Below, in pieces: positions 1 to 9,994 of a DNA stretch of 64,000 bases (positions are counted from its first letter, which is position 1; each line of letters starts with the position of its first letter). A program made the position numbers and the translations under genes. The notes under the pieces are model-generated. The model was not told the DNA's origin. It made no database searches and saw only the letters and a list, made by a program, of their open reading frames with translations. This stretch comes from AP-15 sp963845735 (GTDB taxonomy: Bacteria > Pseudomonadota > Alphaproteobacteria > ATCC43930 > CGMCC-115725): positions 102,195 to 166,194 of the forward strand of contig CAWJTR010000024.1 in assembly GCA_963845735.1 (NCBI GenBank), given 5' to 3'.

Positions 1-2
1 CT

Positions 3-230
3 TTTCATCCGACCTCGACCTGCATGATGGGCGGGCCCGAGCACGCTGTCGTCGACGCCGAATTGCGGGTTCACGGCACCGAGGGGTTGCGGGTGATCGA
101 CGCCTCGATCATGCCGACCGTGGTGTCCGGCAACACCAACGCGGCGACGATCATGATCGCCGAAAAAGGCGCCGACATGATCCTCGCCGCAGCGCGTTCA
201 GCGAGCGACGCCGCCGCGATCGCGGCCTAG
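3..230 (+). CDS. GMC-family oxidoreductase, C-terminal fragment
   Basis: The gene enters from the left edge, so only about 75 residues are present. The visible part carries the FAD-binding C-terminal signature of glucose-methanol-choline oxidoreductases: HPTSTC near the start, VVDAELRVHG, GLRVIDASIMP, then SGNTNAATIMIAEK. In this family the His/Asn pair of this region helps oxidise the alcohol substrate, as in choline dehydrogenase and related alcohol dehydrogenases. The substrate cannot be told from the tail. The frame is open from base 3 to the TAG at 228-230. Confidence 0.9.
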   Translation, partial: FHPTSTCMMGGPEHAVVDAELRVHGTEGLRVIDASIMPTVVSGNTNAATIMIAEKGADMILAAARSASDAAAIAA

Positions 231-365
231 AGAGGGCGGCCCGAGAAGAGCGGCCAGCCGTTGTGGCGCATAATGCCCTTCTGGAAAATCAGAATGGAAA
301 ATCGGAGAACGGGCCTTCTGCAAAGTCGCGGTAATTTGGCCTTTCCGTGCTCTGCGAGGTACCTG

Positions 366-584
366 ATGCCCGCTCCGATCACGCTAGACGATATCGATAA
401 TAGGTTGATCGCCATCGAGGCGAATTTGGATCTCACGCAAGTCGAGTTGTCCATCGACAATCTAGGAGAGAAGATTGACTCACTTCATCGAGAGCTTAAA
501 ACAATACGTCAGATACTATTTATCGGGTTCGTTCTAGGCTATCCTCTCCTGCTTGCGCAGATTTTCCACTCTATCCACCTGTGA
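366..584 (+). CDS. Small coiled-coil, single-span membrane protein (unknown)
   Basis: A 72-residue reading from the ATG at 366. Residues 5-45 are strongly amphipathic with regular leucines and acidic residues (LDDIDNRLIAIEANL, then IDNLGEKIDSLHREL), typical of a coiled coil. Residues 47-65 (ILFIGFVLGYPLLLAQIF) form one membrane span. A longer version could start at 261, but those extra residues look non-coding. The local base composition is more AT-rich than the flanking genes, as in the next unknown gene. I do not recognise a family; it could be non-coding. Confidence 0.4.
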   Translation: MPAPITLDDIDNRLIAIEANLDLTQVELSIDNLGEKIDSLHRELKTIRQILFIGFVLGYPLLLAQIFHSIHL

Positions 585-636
585 GAGCAGTGTATGGAAA
601 GACTTCGTGATGGTTTGCCTCGGTGCTTACTGCGCG

Positions 637-1380
637 TTAAATTGCGGCGATCATATTCTGTATAATGTCTTCCTTACGATCGCCCGTAACCAAATTCCAT
701 CCAGCGAAGACATCCCAAAGAAACTGGGCCAAGGGCTTTGTTTCGTCGTACCCGAGGGTCACGTGGTTCATAGAGTAAATCATTGCGGATAGCTGCTTTA
801 GGAACTCGAATGGCTCATCGTTTGGAATATCGGTATTATTAAACACAAAGATAAGCTCCTCGCGAAAAATTGCCATCCGGCTGAGTAATACTCTCAGGTA
901 GTATTCGTTAAGATTGTTTTGGAAATCGTGCCACCTGTTGCGGTCCGCAGTTACCCACTCTGAAAAATACTCCTTGAACTCATTCTGATCCATTAGTGCC
1001 TTGGGCATGTCCGCCGAATAGCTCTCATCTGTAACCAGTAGCGTGATCTCGATGCAGTCTTCCCGGAAAGCATAGTAGTGCCTTTCAAGACTGCGCTTCA
1101 GGCGCTGTCGTCGCTCGTAATCCGGCAGGCGGACAACGAGAGCATAAAAAAACAAGGTAATTAAAGAGCCAACCGAGAGATCGTAAATTGTTTTATGAAA
1201 TACGTGTGGAAAGTGCTGGCAAAATCCGATGTACGTGCAGACGAATTTCCTTGCAAATGGGTCCTCATTTGCGAGGAAAAGCACGGCAGCGCTTAAGGCG
1301 GCGATGGCGGCGAGTGTTATATCCAAAAAGCGCTTCGATCCCGATCTCCTGTTGGGCGCGCAGGTTGAAGGTCTGGTCAT
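637..1380 (-). CDS. Unknown protein with two N-terminal membrane spans
   Basis: A 247-residue protein of no family I recognise. Two hydrophobic segments lie near residues 19-37 and 69-85 (SVGSLITLFFYALVV). They are followed by a charged, presumably cytoplasmic domain rich in Tyr, Glu and Asp (residues 90-247), with YYAFREDCIEI and FREELIFVFNNTDIPND. The reading frame is clean. Codon use is more AT-rich than the metabolic genes around it, which suggests separate acquisition. It ends about 50 bases from the convergent small ORF at 366-584. Confidence 0.7.
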   Translation of the reverse strand: MTRPSTCAPNRRSGSKRFLDITLAAIAALSAAVLFLANEDPFARKFVCTYIGFCQHFPHVFHKTIYDLSVGSLITLFFYALVVRLPDYERRQRLKRSLERHYYAFREDCIEITLLVTDESYSADMPKALMDQNEFKEYFSEWVTADRNRWHDFQNNLNEYYLRVLLSRMAIFREELIFVFNNTDIPNDEPFEFLKQLSAMIYSMNHVTLGYDETKPLAQFLWDVFAGWNLVTGDRKEDIIQNMIAAI

Positions 1381-1389
1381 TAGACTAGT

Positions 1390-2947
1390 CTAGCCCGCTC
1401 TGCTGGCACGTGGGCGGGTTGGGCTGAGCCGCGCCGGCAATGCCAATGCCAATGCGAGGCTGACCACGGCGACCAGCCCGGCGACGATATAGACGTTGTG
1501 CAGGCCGGCGCCGATCGCGTCGCTCAACCGGGCGATTTCGGCAGCCCCGAGGCTCTCCCGCGCTGCCGGCTGCAACAGCCGGTTGACCGCGTCGCCGGCG
1601 TGCGGGATGCGGCGGCCGACCCCGAAATTCAGGATCGCGCCGAATACGGCCGCGCCGACCGAGTTGCCGACGATGCGCATGAACATGATCGACGAGGTGG
1701 CCGCGCCACGCCCGCCATAGCCGACACTCGCCTGGGTCGAGACCAGAAAGGATGTATTGCAGAACCCCATGCCGGTGCCGATCAGCAACGATCCGGTAAC
1801 GGCCCACAGCAGGCTGCTCGCGGGACCGAGGGTGGCGAGCACCAAGGCGCCGGCGATCAGACAGACGCCGCCGATCACCGCGGCCTGCCGGTACGAGGTG
1901 CGGATCATCAACCGCCCGGCGGCGAGGCTGGCAAAGGTCCAGCTGACCGACGCGGCGCCGAGCGCCATCCCGGCCGCGGTCGGGCTGCGGCCCATCGCCC
2001 CCTGCACGTAAAGCGGCAGAAAGCCGTTGATCGACATCATCACCACGCCGGCGGTAAACCCGCTGAAGCTGCCGATGGCGATGACCCGGTCGCGCCACAG
2101 CCGCAGCGGCAGGATCGGCTCTGCTACCCCCCGTTCGTGCACCGCCAGCACCGTCAGCGCGCCGAGGCCGGCCGCCAGCGAGCGCCGCGACCGTCGGCAT
2201 CCCGGCCGAATTCCCGGCCTCCACCAGCGCCAGCATCAGCGCGCCGACGCCCAGCATCATCAAGGCCGAGCCGAGATAGTCGATGCGGTGGCGGCGCGGG
2301 GTTTGCCGTTCGTGCAGGAACAGACCGAACATGGCAAAGGTCACCGCCCCGATCGGCAGGTTGATCCAGAACACCAGCGACCAGCTCACGTGCTGGACCA
2401 GAAACGCGCCGAGCATCGGGCCGATGATCGCCGCCACGCCGAACACGCCCGAGATGTAGCCCTGGATCCGGGCGCGTTCGATCGGCCGATAGATGTCGCC
2501 GATGATGGTCGTCGCGATCGGCTGGATGGCCCCGGCGCCGGCCCCTTGCAAGGCCCGGAACAGGATCAGCGGCACCATCGCCCAGGCCAGGCCGCACAAG
2601 GTCGAGGCCACCATGAACAAGCCGGCGCCGGCAAAAAACACGCGCTTTCTGCCGTAGAGATCGGCAAGGCGCCCATAAATCGGAATGGTCACCGCCTGGG
2701 TTAAGAGATAGGCGGCAAACGCCCAGCTGAACAGGCGAAACCCGCCAAGCGCGGCGACGATGGTCGGCATCGCGGTGGCGACGATGGTGCTCTCCATCGC
2801 CGCCATGAAGGTGGCCATCATGACCGCCATCAGCACCAGCCGCCGAGCGCCCCGCGCCTCGCTCGTGAGCTCGTCCCAGACGTGCTCCCCGGTCGCTGAT
2901 TGCTCGGTCAAATCGTCCCCATCCGCCAAAACCATCGCGCGCCGCAC
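1390..2947 (-). pseudogene. MFS drug exporter, DHA2 (14-span) family, frameshifted
   Basis: The first frame begins MRRAMVLADGDDL and carries the DHA2/EmrB features: TFMAAMESTIVATAMPTI in span 1, the GRLADLYGRKR loop between spans 2 and 3, and FRALQGAGAGAIQP in motif C style. After ALMLALVEAGNSAGMPT the frame is lost. It resumes in another frame at EPILPLRLWRDRVIA and runs through SINGFLPLYVQ to the last spans. Dropping one G near 2179 (CTC-g-CTG) rejoins the halves into a protein of about 519 residues, the usual DHA2 length. It would export toxic compounds by proton antiport. It may be intact in the organism; one +1 base separates the halves. Confidence 0.85.
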
Positions 2948-3306
2948 TCTCTAACGGAGCCCTCGCTTTGTATAACAACAAGGCAGCTCGCAGGTCAGCA
3001 ATGCATAAAATTTGAGCAGGCTCGATTCGCGCGTCTCGGCTGTCAGTCCGCCGCCATCGCCGCTCGACCTTCCCGCAGAACGCGAGTTCGGGTAGCATGA
3101 TTAACCAAACCGGGAGTAAAATAATCGCGCAAAGAAGGCGCGCTCCGGCGAGCGATTTCGCAAAAAGTGGGTTGCGTGTGAAGCCGGTCACATCCGCTTG
3201 TGGCGGTTAAGCGGGGATATTGGTCTTCAGGCGGGAAAGTCGTAAGCTGCGGCAGCGCCGCCCATCGCATGAGAGGGTCAGATCTCGAATACCACGGGAG
3301 AGCGAG
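2948..3306. other. Intergenic region, no gene seen
   Basis: This gap lies between the divergent DHA2 exporter and the unknown membrane protein starting at 3307, so it should hold both promoters. The open frames crossing it look like noise. A good ribosome-binding site (GGGAGAGCGAG) precedes the ATG at 3307. I see no clear -35/-10 pair, operator or terminator. Confidence 0.5.
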
Positions 3307-4636
3307 ATGCACGTCATTGATGATTGGCTGTCTCACACTGAATTGTTGCCCAATATTGATGATTTGCTGCGTTACGTATGTCATTATTTCTGCTCAGCTG
3401 CGTCGTTCCGATTGGGATATTTGTCGGACGGAACAATATCCGCGCCTCCCGGCGCGAGATCGTTCGCGATCTGGAAAAATTGTTCAGCTTTGCCCGCCTG
3501 CCCAACGGCGAACCGCTCATTATTCCGTCATTCGAGCTTGTAAAATATAAATACGATCCTAAATCCGATCCCGATCGAAGAATGAAGGACAACCCTTACA
3601 GCTTTTATTATTACCTTCTGCCGGTATCGATTTACGTGGTCTTGGTCATGCTGTGTTTTCACATGGCGTTCACGCCTCCCATATACGATTCCGCCCCAGC
3701 CTCCTCTGCCTTCCCCCTTCAGTTCGCCGCTCACCGCTGGAAGGCATGCTCCCTGGCGTTCTGACCTATTCGTTTCTGGGCGCTTATATCTGGACAATTC
3801 AGTATTTGATTCGGCGGATTTCCAATTTCGACCTGGCGCCGATTTCGTTCTTTCAATCGGTCGGCCACATTTTACTCGCGGAATTCACGATGGCGGCAAT
3901 CTGGCAGAGCGCGCAAAGCAGCTTTTTGGCGAACTGCCAGATCAGCACCTGCTGATCGGACTGGCATTTTTGGTGGGTTTCTATCCTACTCTGTGCATTG
4001 ACACTCTTGTCGCCAAGTTCCCGATGGCTGCGGCTAAAAAAGGTCAGCCCCGAAAGCCGACAGCTGCAAGAAGAACTTCCCCTTGATATGATTATGGGAA
4101 TCGACGCCTTTATGAAATTGCGGTTATCCGAGTTTGAAATCGAGGACGTTCAGAATCTGGCGACGATCAATCCAATACAGATCTTTGTCGAAACCCCATA
4201 CGGACTGTACGAGGTTATCGATTGGGTGGCGCAGGCGCAATTGATCTTGGCAGTCGGATCGGCGCGGACGCTTCGTCTGCGCAAACTCAACATCCGTACG
4301 ATCTTCGACCTGGAAAAGGCGCTCGACAGCCCGTCGCTAAGCCGGCGGCTGTTTAACGCATTGCTTGACGATCCGGCCTCTGCCGACCCGGCTCTGCCGC
4401 CCGCGACTGGGGCAGACGTGAAACCGCACCGGCCCTTGCGGCCGGGGAGCAGCGAATTCGTGCTGGACCAGGCGGTAGAAATCGACGCGCTGATCTCGAT
4501 CATCCGCGACGATCTGCATGTGCAACGTCTGCGGCAGATCTGGGACGTGATCGGCGATCAGCTGAAGGAGCGGCCTGTCCCGACCGCGCAGGCTACCGGC
4601 AGCGGTCCCAGACCGCTTGCCGAAGCGGCGGAATAG
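3307..4636 (+). pseudogene. Unknown multi-span membrane protein with helical C-terminal domain, several frameshifts
   Basis: The pieces lie in successive frames but make one coherent protein of about 440 residues. It starts MHVIDDWLSH behind a good ribosome-binding site. Membrane spans follow: LFLLSCVVPIGIFVG, YYLLPVSIYVVLVMLCF, GVLTYSFLGAYIWTIQYLI and LLIGLAFLVGFYPTLCI. The soluble tail has EELPLDMIMGIDAFMKLRL, NPIQIFVETPYGLYEVIDW and a helix-hairpin-helix-like stretch LRKLNIRTIFDLEKAL. Frame changes are needed near 3375, 3710, 3885 and 4017. I do not know its function. The fold order (spans, then a helical domain) suggests a membrane-anchored regulatory or scaffold protein, but that is a guess. 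Confidence 0.6.
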
Positions 4637-4758
4637 CGCTGCTCCCTTCGCTGAGCTCTGTCAGCGAGGGCGATCCCGGCCCTCTTCAGTCGCGATGTTG
4701 CATTTGCCGGCCCACTGCGCCAGCCTCGCCGCAGCCCGAGACGCCGCAGGAGACGCCG

Positions 4759-5885
4759 ATGACGACCCGCCCGCCCGCCGAGATCGGCATGCCGCTCGAC
4801 GAGGTCGACACCCCCGCTCTGATCATCGATCTCGACGCGTTCGAGCGCAATCTCGCGCGGCTGCCGCAGCGGATCGCGGGCAGCGCGGTGCGGCTGCGCC
4901 CGCACGCCAAGACCCACAAATGCCCGGTCATCGCGCTGCGGCAGATGGCGCTGGGCGCGGTCGGCGTGTGCGTCCAAAAGGTCGGCGAGGCCGAGGCGAT
5001 GGTTTACGGCGGCGTCCAGGACGTGCTGGTGACCAACGAGATCGTCGGCCGCCAGAAGTTGCGGCGGCTGATGGCGCTCGCTCCGATCGCCCGGATCGGG
5101 GTGTGCGCCGACGATGGTGGCCAGGTGGACGCGCTCGAAGCGGCGGCGGCCGAGGCCGGGGTGACGATGCCGGTCTATGTCGAGGTCAATATGGGAGGCA
5201 ACCGCTGCGGGGTCGAACCCGGCGGGCCGGCGCTCGACCTCGCCAATTATGATCGCCGACCAGCCTCATCTAGCCTTCGCCGGCCTCCAGGCCTATCACG
5301 GCTCGGCGCAGCATCTGCGTGGCTGGGACGAGCGGCGCCAAGCGATCGCCCAGGCGGCCGATAAGGCCGGCAGCACCCGCGACCTGCTTGACGAAGAACG
5401 GAATCCCGTGCCCGGTCGTAACCGGCGCCGGCACCGGCAGCTTCGAGTTCGAGACCGGAAGCGGCGTTTATACCGAATTGCAATGCGGCTCGTACATCTT
5501 CATGGACGCCGATTACGGCCGCAATCTCGACCATGACGGCGCGCCGACCAAGGCCTTCGAGCCGAGCCTCTTCGTCTGGGCGACGGTGATGAGCCGCCCG
5601 GCCGAGGAGCGCGCGATCGTCGACGCCGGGCTCAAGGCGTTGGCTTTCGATTCAGGCCCGCCGCTGGTCTGGGACGAGCCCGCCGCGACCTACGAGCGCG
5701 CCTCCGATGAGCACGGCCGGCTCGCGGTCACCGCCGCGACCAACCGCCTCCATATCGGCGACAAGATCCGCCTCGTCCCCGGCCATTGCGACCCGACGGT
5801 CAACCTCTACGACTGGTATGTCGGGATCCGCAACAACCGCGTCGAAGCGATCTGGCCGATCACCGCCCGCGGCGCAGTGTACTAA
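4759..5885 (+). pseudogene. DSD1-family PLP enzyme (D-threonine / 3-hydroxy-D-aspartate aldolase-like), frameshifted
   Basis: This is a fold-type III PLP enzyme of the alanine-racemase N-domain plus D-serine-dehydratase-like C-domain type. EVDTPALIIDLDAFERN opens the barrel. PHAKTHK holds the lysine expected to bind PLP. GAGTGSFEFE binds phosphate, and VPGHCDPTVNLYD near the C-terminus supplies the His and Cys that bind the metal in this family. Two +1 shifts (AAT-t-ATG near 5247 and CTT-g-ACG at 5390) split the ORF; without them it is about 375 residues, normal length. It would cleave D-3-hydroxy amino acids to glycine and an aldehyde. Its stop overlaps the convergent transporter stop by four bases. 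Confidence 0.88.
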
Positions 5886-7225
5886 GCACGTCTCGTCGCA
5901 GCCGCTAATGGCTCAGTGCGCGGACCGCTCAGGGCGAGGAGACCGGTCGCCACCGCGGCAATAATCGCGAACAAGCAGGCGCTCAAAAAGATGTGCGTCG
6001 GCGCCAATTTCAGCGCCAGGAGATATCCGCCCAAGGCCGGTGCGGCGATGCCGCCGAGCCGGCCGATGCCGAGCGCCCAGCCGAGGCCGCTCGTACGCAT
6101 CCGCGCCGGATAGAGTTTGCCGCAGGTCGCGTTGGCGCCGGTCTGGCTGCCGATGATTGTCATGCCGGAGAAGAAGATCACCCCCAGCAGCAGCGCATAC
6201 GGCATCGCGACGAGGGCGATCAGCGCGATGAATACCGCTCCCGCCGCGTAATGGAAGGCAAGCGAGCGTTCGGGGCCGACCCGGTCGATCAACAGCCCGA
6301 GATAGAGGACGGCAAAGATCGCGCCGAAATCCCGAAGGCTCGAGGCGAACACCGCTTGGCTGGGCGGCATGCCGATCAGATTGAGGACGGTCGGCAGCCA
6401 ATAGGCGAACAGGAACAAATTCAACAGGCTGCAGAAAAAGATGATCCACAGTAAGATGGTCTGCAGCGCATAGCCCTCGCCGAACAGCATCTTGATCGGA
6501 TTACCGCGCGCCAGGTCGATCGTATGCGGCTGGACCTGTCCCGGGGCGATTTCGAGGCGCTGCAACAATTCCCGCTCGCGCGGCGCGAGGTTGGCTCTCG
6601 CCGCCAGGAACCGCGGCGATTCCGGCAGCCACAGCGCCATGACAAATACCAGCGCCAATGGGAAGCCGCCGCCGATCAGGAAAATGACCGGCCAGGCAAA
6701 ACCCTGGTGCAACAGCAAGGCCACGACCTGGCCGCCGAGAAATCCGCCGATCGGCGCCCCGGTGAAGCTCGCCATGATCATCGTCGCCCGCAGCCGCCGC
6801 GGCGCATAGTCGGCGGTCAAGGTCGCCGCTCCCGGAAACGCGCCGCCGATGCCGAGCCCGGTGAAGAAGCGCAGGATGCTGAGGATGCCGAGCGAGCCGA
6901 CAAAGGCGCTCAACAGCGAGGCGAAGCCCAAGATCGCCAGACTGGCCAGCAGCAATGGCCGGCGCCCGAAGCGGTCGCCGATTGGCCCCGCCGAAAGGGC
7001 GCCGATCATGATGCCGATGCTCGACCACAGGAACGCGACCGTGAATGACGGCGGCGGCAGATGCCAGCTATGGATCAGGGACGGCACCGCCCAGCCGATC
7101 GAATTGACGTCGTAGCCGTCGCACATCTGGATCAAGGTGCAGAGCGCCGCGACGCGGATCTGCAGGCTGCCGATCCGCTGGTTCTCGAGTGCAGTCTCCG
7201 TGGGGGATAAAATCGCTTCTACCAT
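5882..7225 (-). CDS. MFS transporter, aromatic acid:H+ symporter (AAHS) family
   Basis: A 447-residue twelve-span permease of the PcaK/BenK type. QMCDGYDVNSIGWAVPSL in span 1 carries the Asp-Gly-Tyr-Asp signature of aromatic-acid symporters. GPIGDRFGRRP is the conserved loop between spans 2 and 3. WLPESPRFLAA closes the first half. SGMTIIGSQTGANATCG, with YPARMRTSGLGWALGIGRLGG after it, matches the second half of the AAHS group. I chose the ATG at 7225 because AAGGA sits just upstream; an upstream start at 7261 is possible. It probably imports an aromatic carboxylate by proton symport. It is a close tandem paralogue of the next gene upstream. Confidence 0.88.
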   Translation of the reverse strand: MVEAILSPTETALENQRIGSLQIRVAALCTLIQMCDGYDVNSIGWAVPSLIHSWHLPPPSFTVAFLWSSIGIMIGALSAGPIGDRFGRRPLLLASLAILGFASLLSAFVGSLGILSILRFFTGLGIGGAFPGAATLTADYAPRRLRATMIMASFTGAPIGGFLGGQVVALLLHQGFAWPVIFLIGGGFPLALVFVMALWLPESPRFLAARANLAPRERELLQRLEIAPGQVQPHTIDLARGNPIKMLFGEGYALQTILLWIIFFCSLLNLFLFAYWLPTVLNLIGMPPSQAVFASSLRDFGAIFAVLYLGLLIDRVGPERSLAFHYAAGAVFIALIALVAMPYALLLGVIFFSGMTIIGSQTGANATCGKLYPARMRTSGLGWALGIGRLGGIAAPALGGYLLALKLAPTHIFLSACLFAIIAAVATGLLALSGPRTEPLAAATRRA

Positions 7226-7354
7226 TTCGTCTTCCTTAGCCTCCGGCGGTTTCACTCGCACGTTCGAGAGCGTCGCACAAGCGTATGATAACGCCCATCT
7301 TGGGAGCAGTCGCGACCCGCACCGCGACCGCCGTGGTCGAGCCTGCGGACTCGG

Positions 7355-8714
7355 TCAGGCCCGGCTTGCGGAAGGCGGGGCGGGCCGGTTCGGCAGCTCT
7401 GCGGCTCGCCTGCCGCCAAAGGCAAGCAGCGCCGTCGCCAGCGCGGCGATGATCGCGAGGGCGACACCGCTCAAAAAGACGGACCGAGGCGGCATACCGC
7501 GCGCCAATAGGAAGCCGCCCAGGGGCGCTGCGGCGATGCCGCCCAGACGCCCGATGCCGAGGGCCCAGCCGATGCCGCTGGTCCGCATGCGCGCCGGATA
7601 GAGCGCCCCGCATGTCGCATTGGCTCCAGTCTGACTGCCGATAACGGTAACGCCGGAAAAGAAGACGACCGCCAGCAGGGCCAGATAGGGCATCGCGACC
7701 AGCGCGATCATCGCGGTGAACGCCGCGGCCGCGATATAATGCAGGGCCAGCGCGCGCTCAGGCCGGAAGCGGTCGATCAGGTAGCCGAGATAGAGCACGG
7801 CGACGATCCCGCCTAAGGCGTGCAGGCTGGTGGCGAACACCGCCGCCGATGGCGTCATACCGGTGAGATGCAGGATCTCCGGCATCCAAAAGATGTACAG
7901 GTACAAGGTCAGGAGGCTGCAAAAGAAAATAATCCACAGCAGGATGGTCTGCAGCGCGTAGCCCTCGCCGAACAACATCCCGACCGGATTGCCGTGGGCG
8001 AGATCGATCGCGTGCGGCTCGACCTGCCCTGGTGCGATGCCGAGCCGCGCCAGCAGCGCCCGATGGCGCGGTGCGAGATTCATGCTTGCCGCGAGAAAAC
8101 GCGGTGATTCCGGCAGCCACAATGCCATGACCAGCAGTAGCACCAGCGGAAACACGCCGCCGATGACGAAGATAATCGGCCAGGCAAAACCCTGGTGCAG
8201 CAGCAAGGCCACGACCTGACCGCCGAGAAAGCCGCCGAGCGGCGCTCCCGTAAAAGTCACCATGATCATCGTCGCGCGCAGCCGCTGCGGCGAATAATCG
8301 GCGGTCAGCGCGGTCGTGCCCGCAAACCCGCCGGCGATCCCGAGCCCGGTGAAAAAGCGCAGGCCCGCCAGGACACCAAGCGAAGGGGCGAAGGCGCTCG
8401 CCAAGGATGCCAGGCCGAAGATCGCGATGCTGATCAGCAACAAGGGCTTGCGTCCGAATCGGTCGCCGATCGGCCCGGAACAGAGGGCACCCGCCATGAC
8501 GCCGAGGTTCGACCACAAAAAGGCCAGCGCGAAAGCCGACGGCGCCACATGCCAGACATGGGTCAAGGACGGGACCGCCCAGCCGATCGAGCCGACATCG
8601 TAGCCGTCGCACATCTGGATCAAGGTGCAGATCGCCGCGACGCGGATCTGCAGGCCGCCGAGCGGCTGGTTTTCGAGAGTTCGACTCGATCGACGACAAA
8701 GATGCTTGCGCCAT
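7355..8714 (-). pseudogene. MFS transporter, AAHS family, tandem paralogue (one frameshift near the start)
   Basis: Very similar along its whole length to the downstream transporter: QMCDGYDVGSIGWAVPSL, GPIGDRFGRKP, MALWLPESPRFLAA, GSQTGANATCGALYPARM. The expected start MAQASLSSIE at 8714, behind GGGAGGG, is in a different frame from RTLENQPLGGLQIR onward. A single extra base near 8685 (GAG-t-CGA) explains it. Read without that base, the N-terminus aligns with MVEAILSPTETALENQ of its neighbour. The body of the protein is intact, so expression from an alternative start cannot be excluded. The pair probably arose by duplication and may differ in substrate. Confidence 0.82.
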
Positions 8715-8997
8715 GCGACGCCCTCCCGCGTTCGGCCTTTTGCAGCCGTGTGGCATTTTTCGCCCACCCAGCACAAGGCTCTCGATCAGCCGCGCGGCAT
8801 CGGGCCACTTCGAGTTCCGGCACTATTTTTTGGTGTTAACTATTGTGGGTGTAAAATGCGGCTACGTTAAAGAACTATTTTGGTTGATCGCGAGTAACGG
8901 CACGGTTAGCCTGTTGACGGATATCGGGCTCGCATTCGACGAAAGTTGCGACGCCCCATCCTTTGGGAATCAGCCGTAGTCAATTAGGGAGAGACGC

Positions 8998-9708
8998 ATG
9001 TTTGGAGCGCTGAAATTGGGCGTCGCCGTCGGGTTGCTGGCGGCGATCGCGGCGCCGGCGCTGGCCGGCGGGCAAGGCTCGGGTTGCGGTTTGAGCCAGT
9101 CGGTCGTCAAAAAAATCCAAAAGCAGCTGCTGCCCGTCACTCAGCTGCCCGACCAAAATGGCGGTATCTTCAAGCCGAACCGGATGTGGTCGGCGGTGGT
9201 CGATCGCGATGGCCGGTTGTGCTCGATCATCAACACCGACGCAACCAACGGAGATGCCTGGCCCGGGAGTCGCGCGATCGCGATCGCCAAGGCCGAAACC
9301 GCAAACGATTTCAGCAACAGCGCGCTCGCCCTGTCGACGGCGAACCTCTACGCGCCGAGCCAGCCCGGCGGATCGCTCTTCGGGCTGAACAATTCGAACC
9401 CGTTCAACCCGGTCTTCAATGATGCGAGCGTTCCGGCAATCGGCGAGGTTCCGGGTGGCATCATCACCTTCGGCGGCGGCGTGGCGCTCTATTCCGGGGG
9501 CCAGGTTATCGGCGGGCTCGGGGTCAGCGGCGACAGTTCGTGCGCCGATCATGCGATTGCCTACCGCATGCGCGCCGCTTCCGGGTTCGGCAGCGTTCCG
9601 GCGGGTGTCGCTCCGGGCAACACCGACAACATCATCTACGCGCCGGCGGGGACGCCGCCGACCGGTTTCCAGCAGCCGCACTGCTTCCCCTCGGACATCA
9701 CTCCCTAG
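8998..9708 (+). CDS. Exported GlcG/HbpS-family protein
   Basis: A 236-residue protein with a clear signal peptide (LGVAVGLLAAIAAPALA, cleavage near residue 23). The mature part has the GlcG/HbpS fold hallmarks: MWSAVVDRDGRLCSI, DAWPGSRAIAIAKAETAN and GGGVALYSGGQVIGGLGVSG. Members bind haem or small cofactors and are often encoded next to dehydrogenases; their exact role is unclear. Four Cys residues suit the periplasm. A ribosome-binding site GGGAGAG precedes the ATG. The AT-rich stretch 8810-8997 upstream is probably its promoter region. Confidence 0.85.
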   Translation: MFGALKLGVAVGLLAAIAAPALAGGQGSGCGLSQSVVKKIQKQLLPVTQLPDQNGGIFKPNRMWSAVVDRDGRLCSIINTDATNGDAWPGSRAIAIAKAETANDFSNSALALSTANLYAPSQPGGSLFGLNNSNPFNPVFNDASVPAIGEVPGGIITFGGGVALYSGGQVIGGLGVSGDSSCADHAIAYRMRAASGFGSVPAGVAPGNTDNIIYAPAGTPPTGFQQPHCFPSDITP

Positions 9709-9994
9709 CCGGGACTGACGCATAGCGGCTCGGTACCGCGGCCTGCGCGAGGCGCGCTCGGCGACCGCCAGCCTAAAAAGGGGGCGTCACGGCGGCGCTG
9801 GCCATCCGTGCGGGCGCGGCGGCCCAGGAGCGATCGGGGGCCAAGGACGGGGACGAGAGCCGGAGCGCTTCGTCCGCTGCCGGCGCAATCGCCGGCAGCG
9901 GCGCTTCATACTTCGGCGGGACTGGCGGCAAGGGCTGATCGCGACTAAGCTCTCGGCCGAATGATGCCGACCCCGGCAGGCGGAAGGATCGGAA

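Noticed and set aside
2154..3191. Minus-strand open frame of 345 codons overlapping the DHA2 exporter
   Set aside because: It lies in another frame of the exporter gene and reads as Arg/Asp/Gly-rich noise. The exporter frames hold the real motifs.
5319..5885. Separate gene for the C-terminal half of the DSD1-like enzyme
   Set aside because: The start and the metal-binding end belong to one family domain order. Removing two single bases restores one full-length protein.
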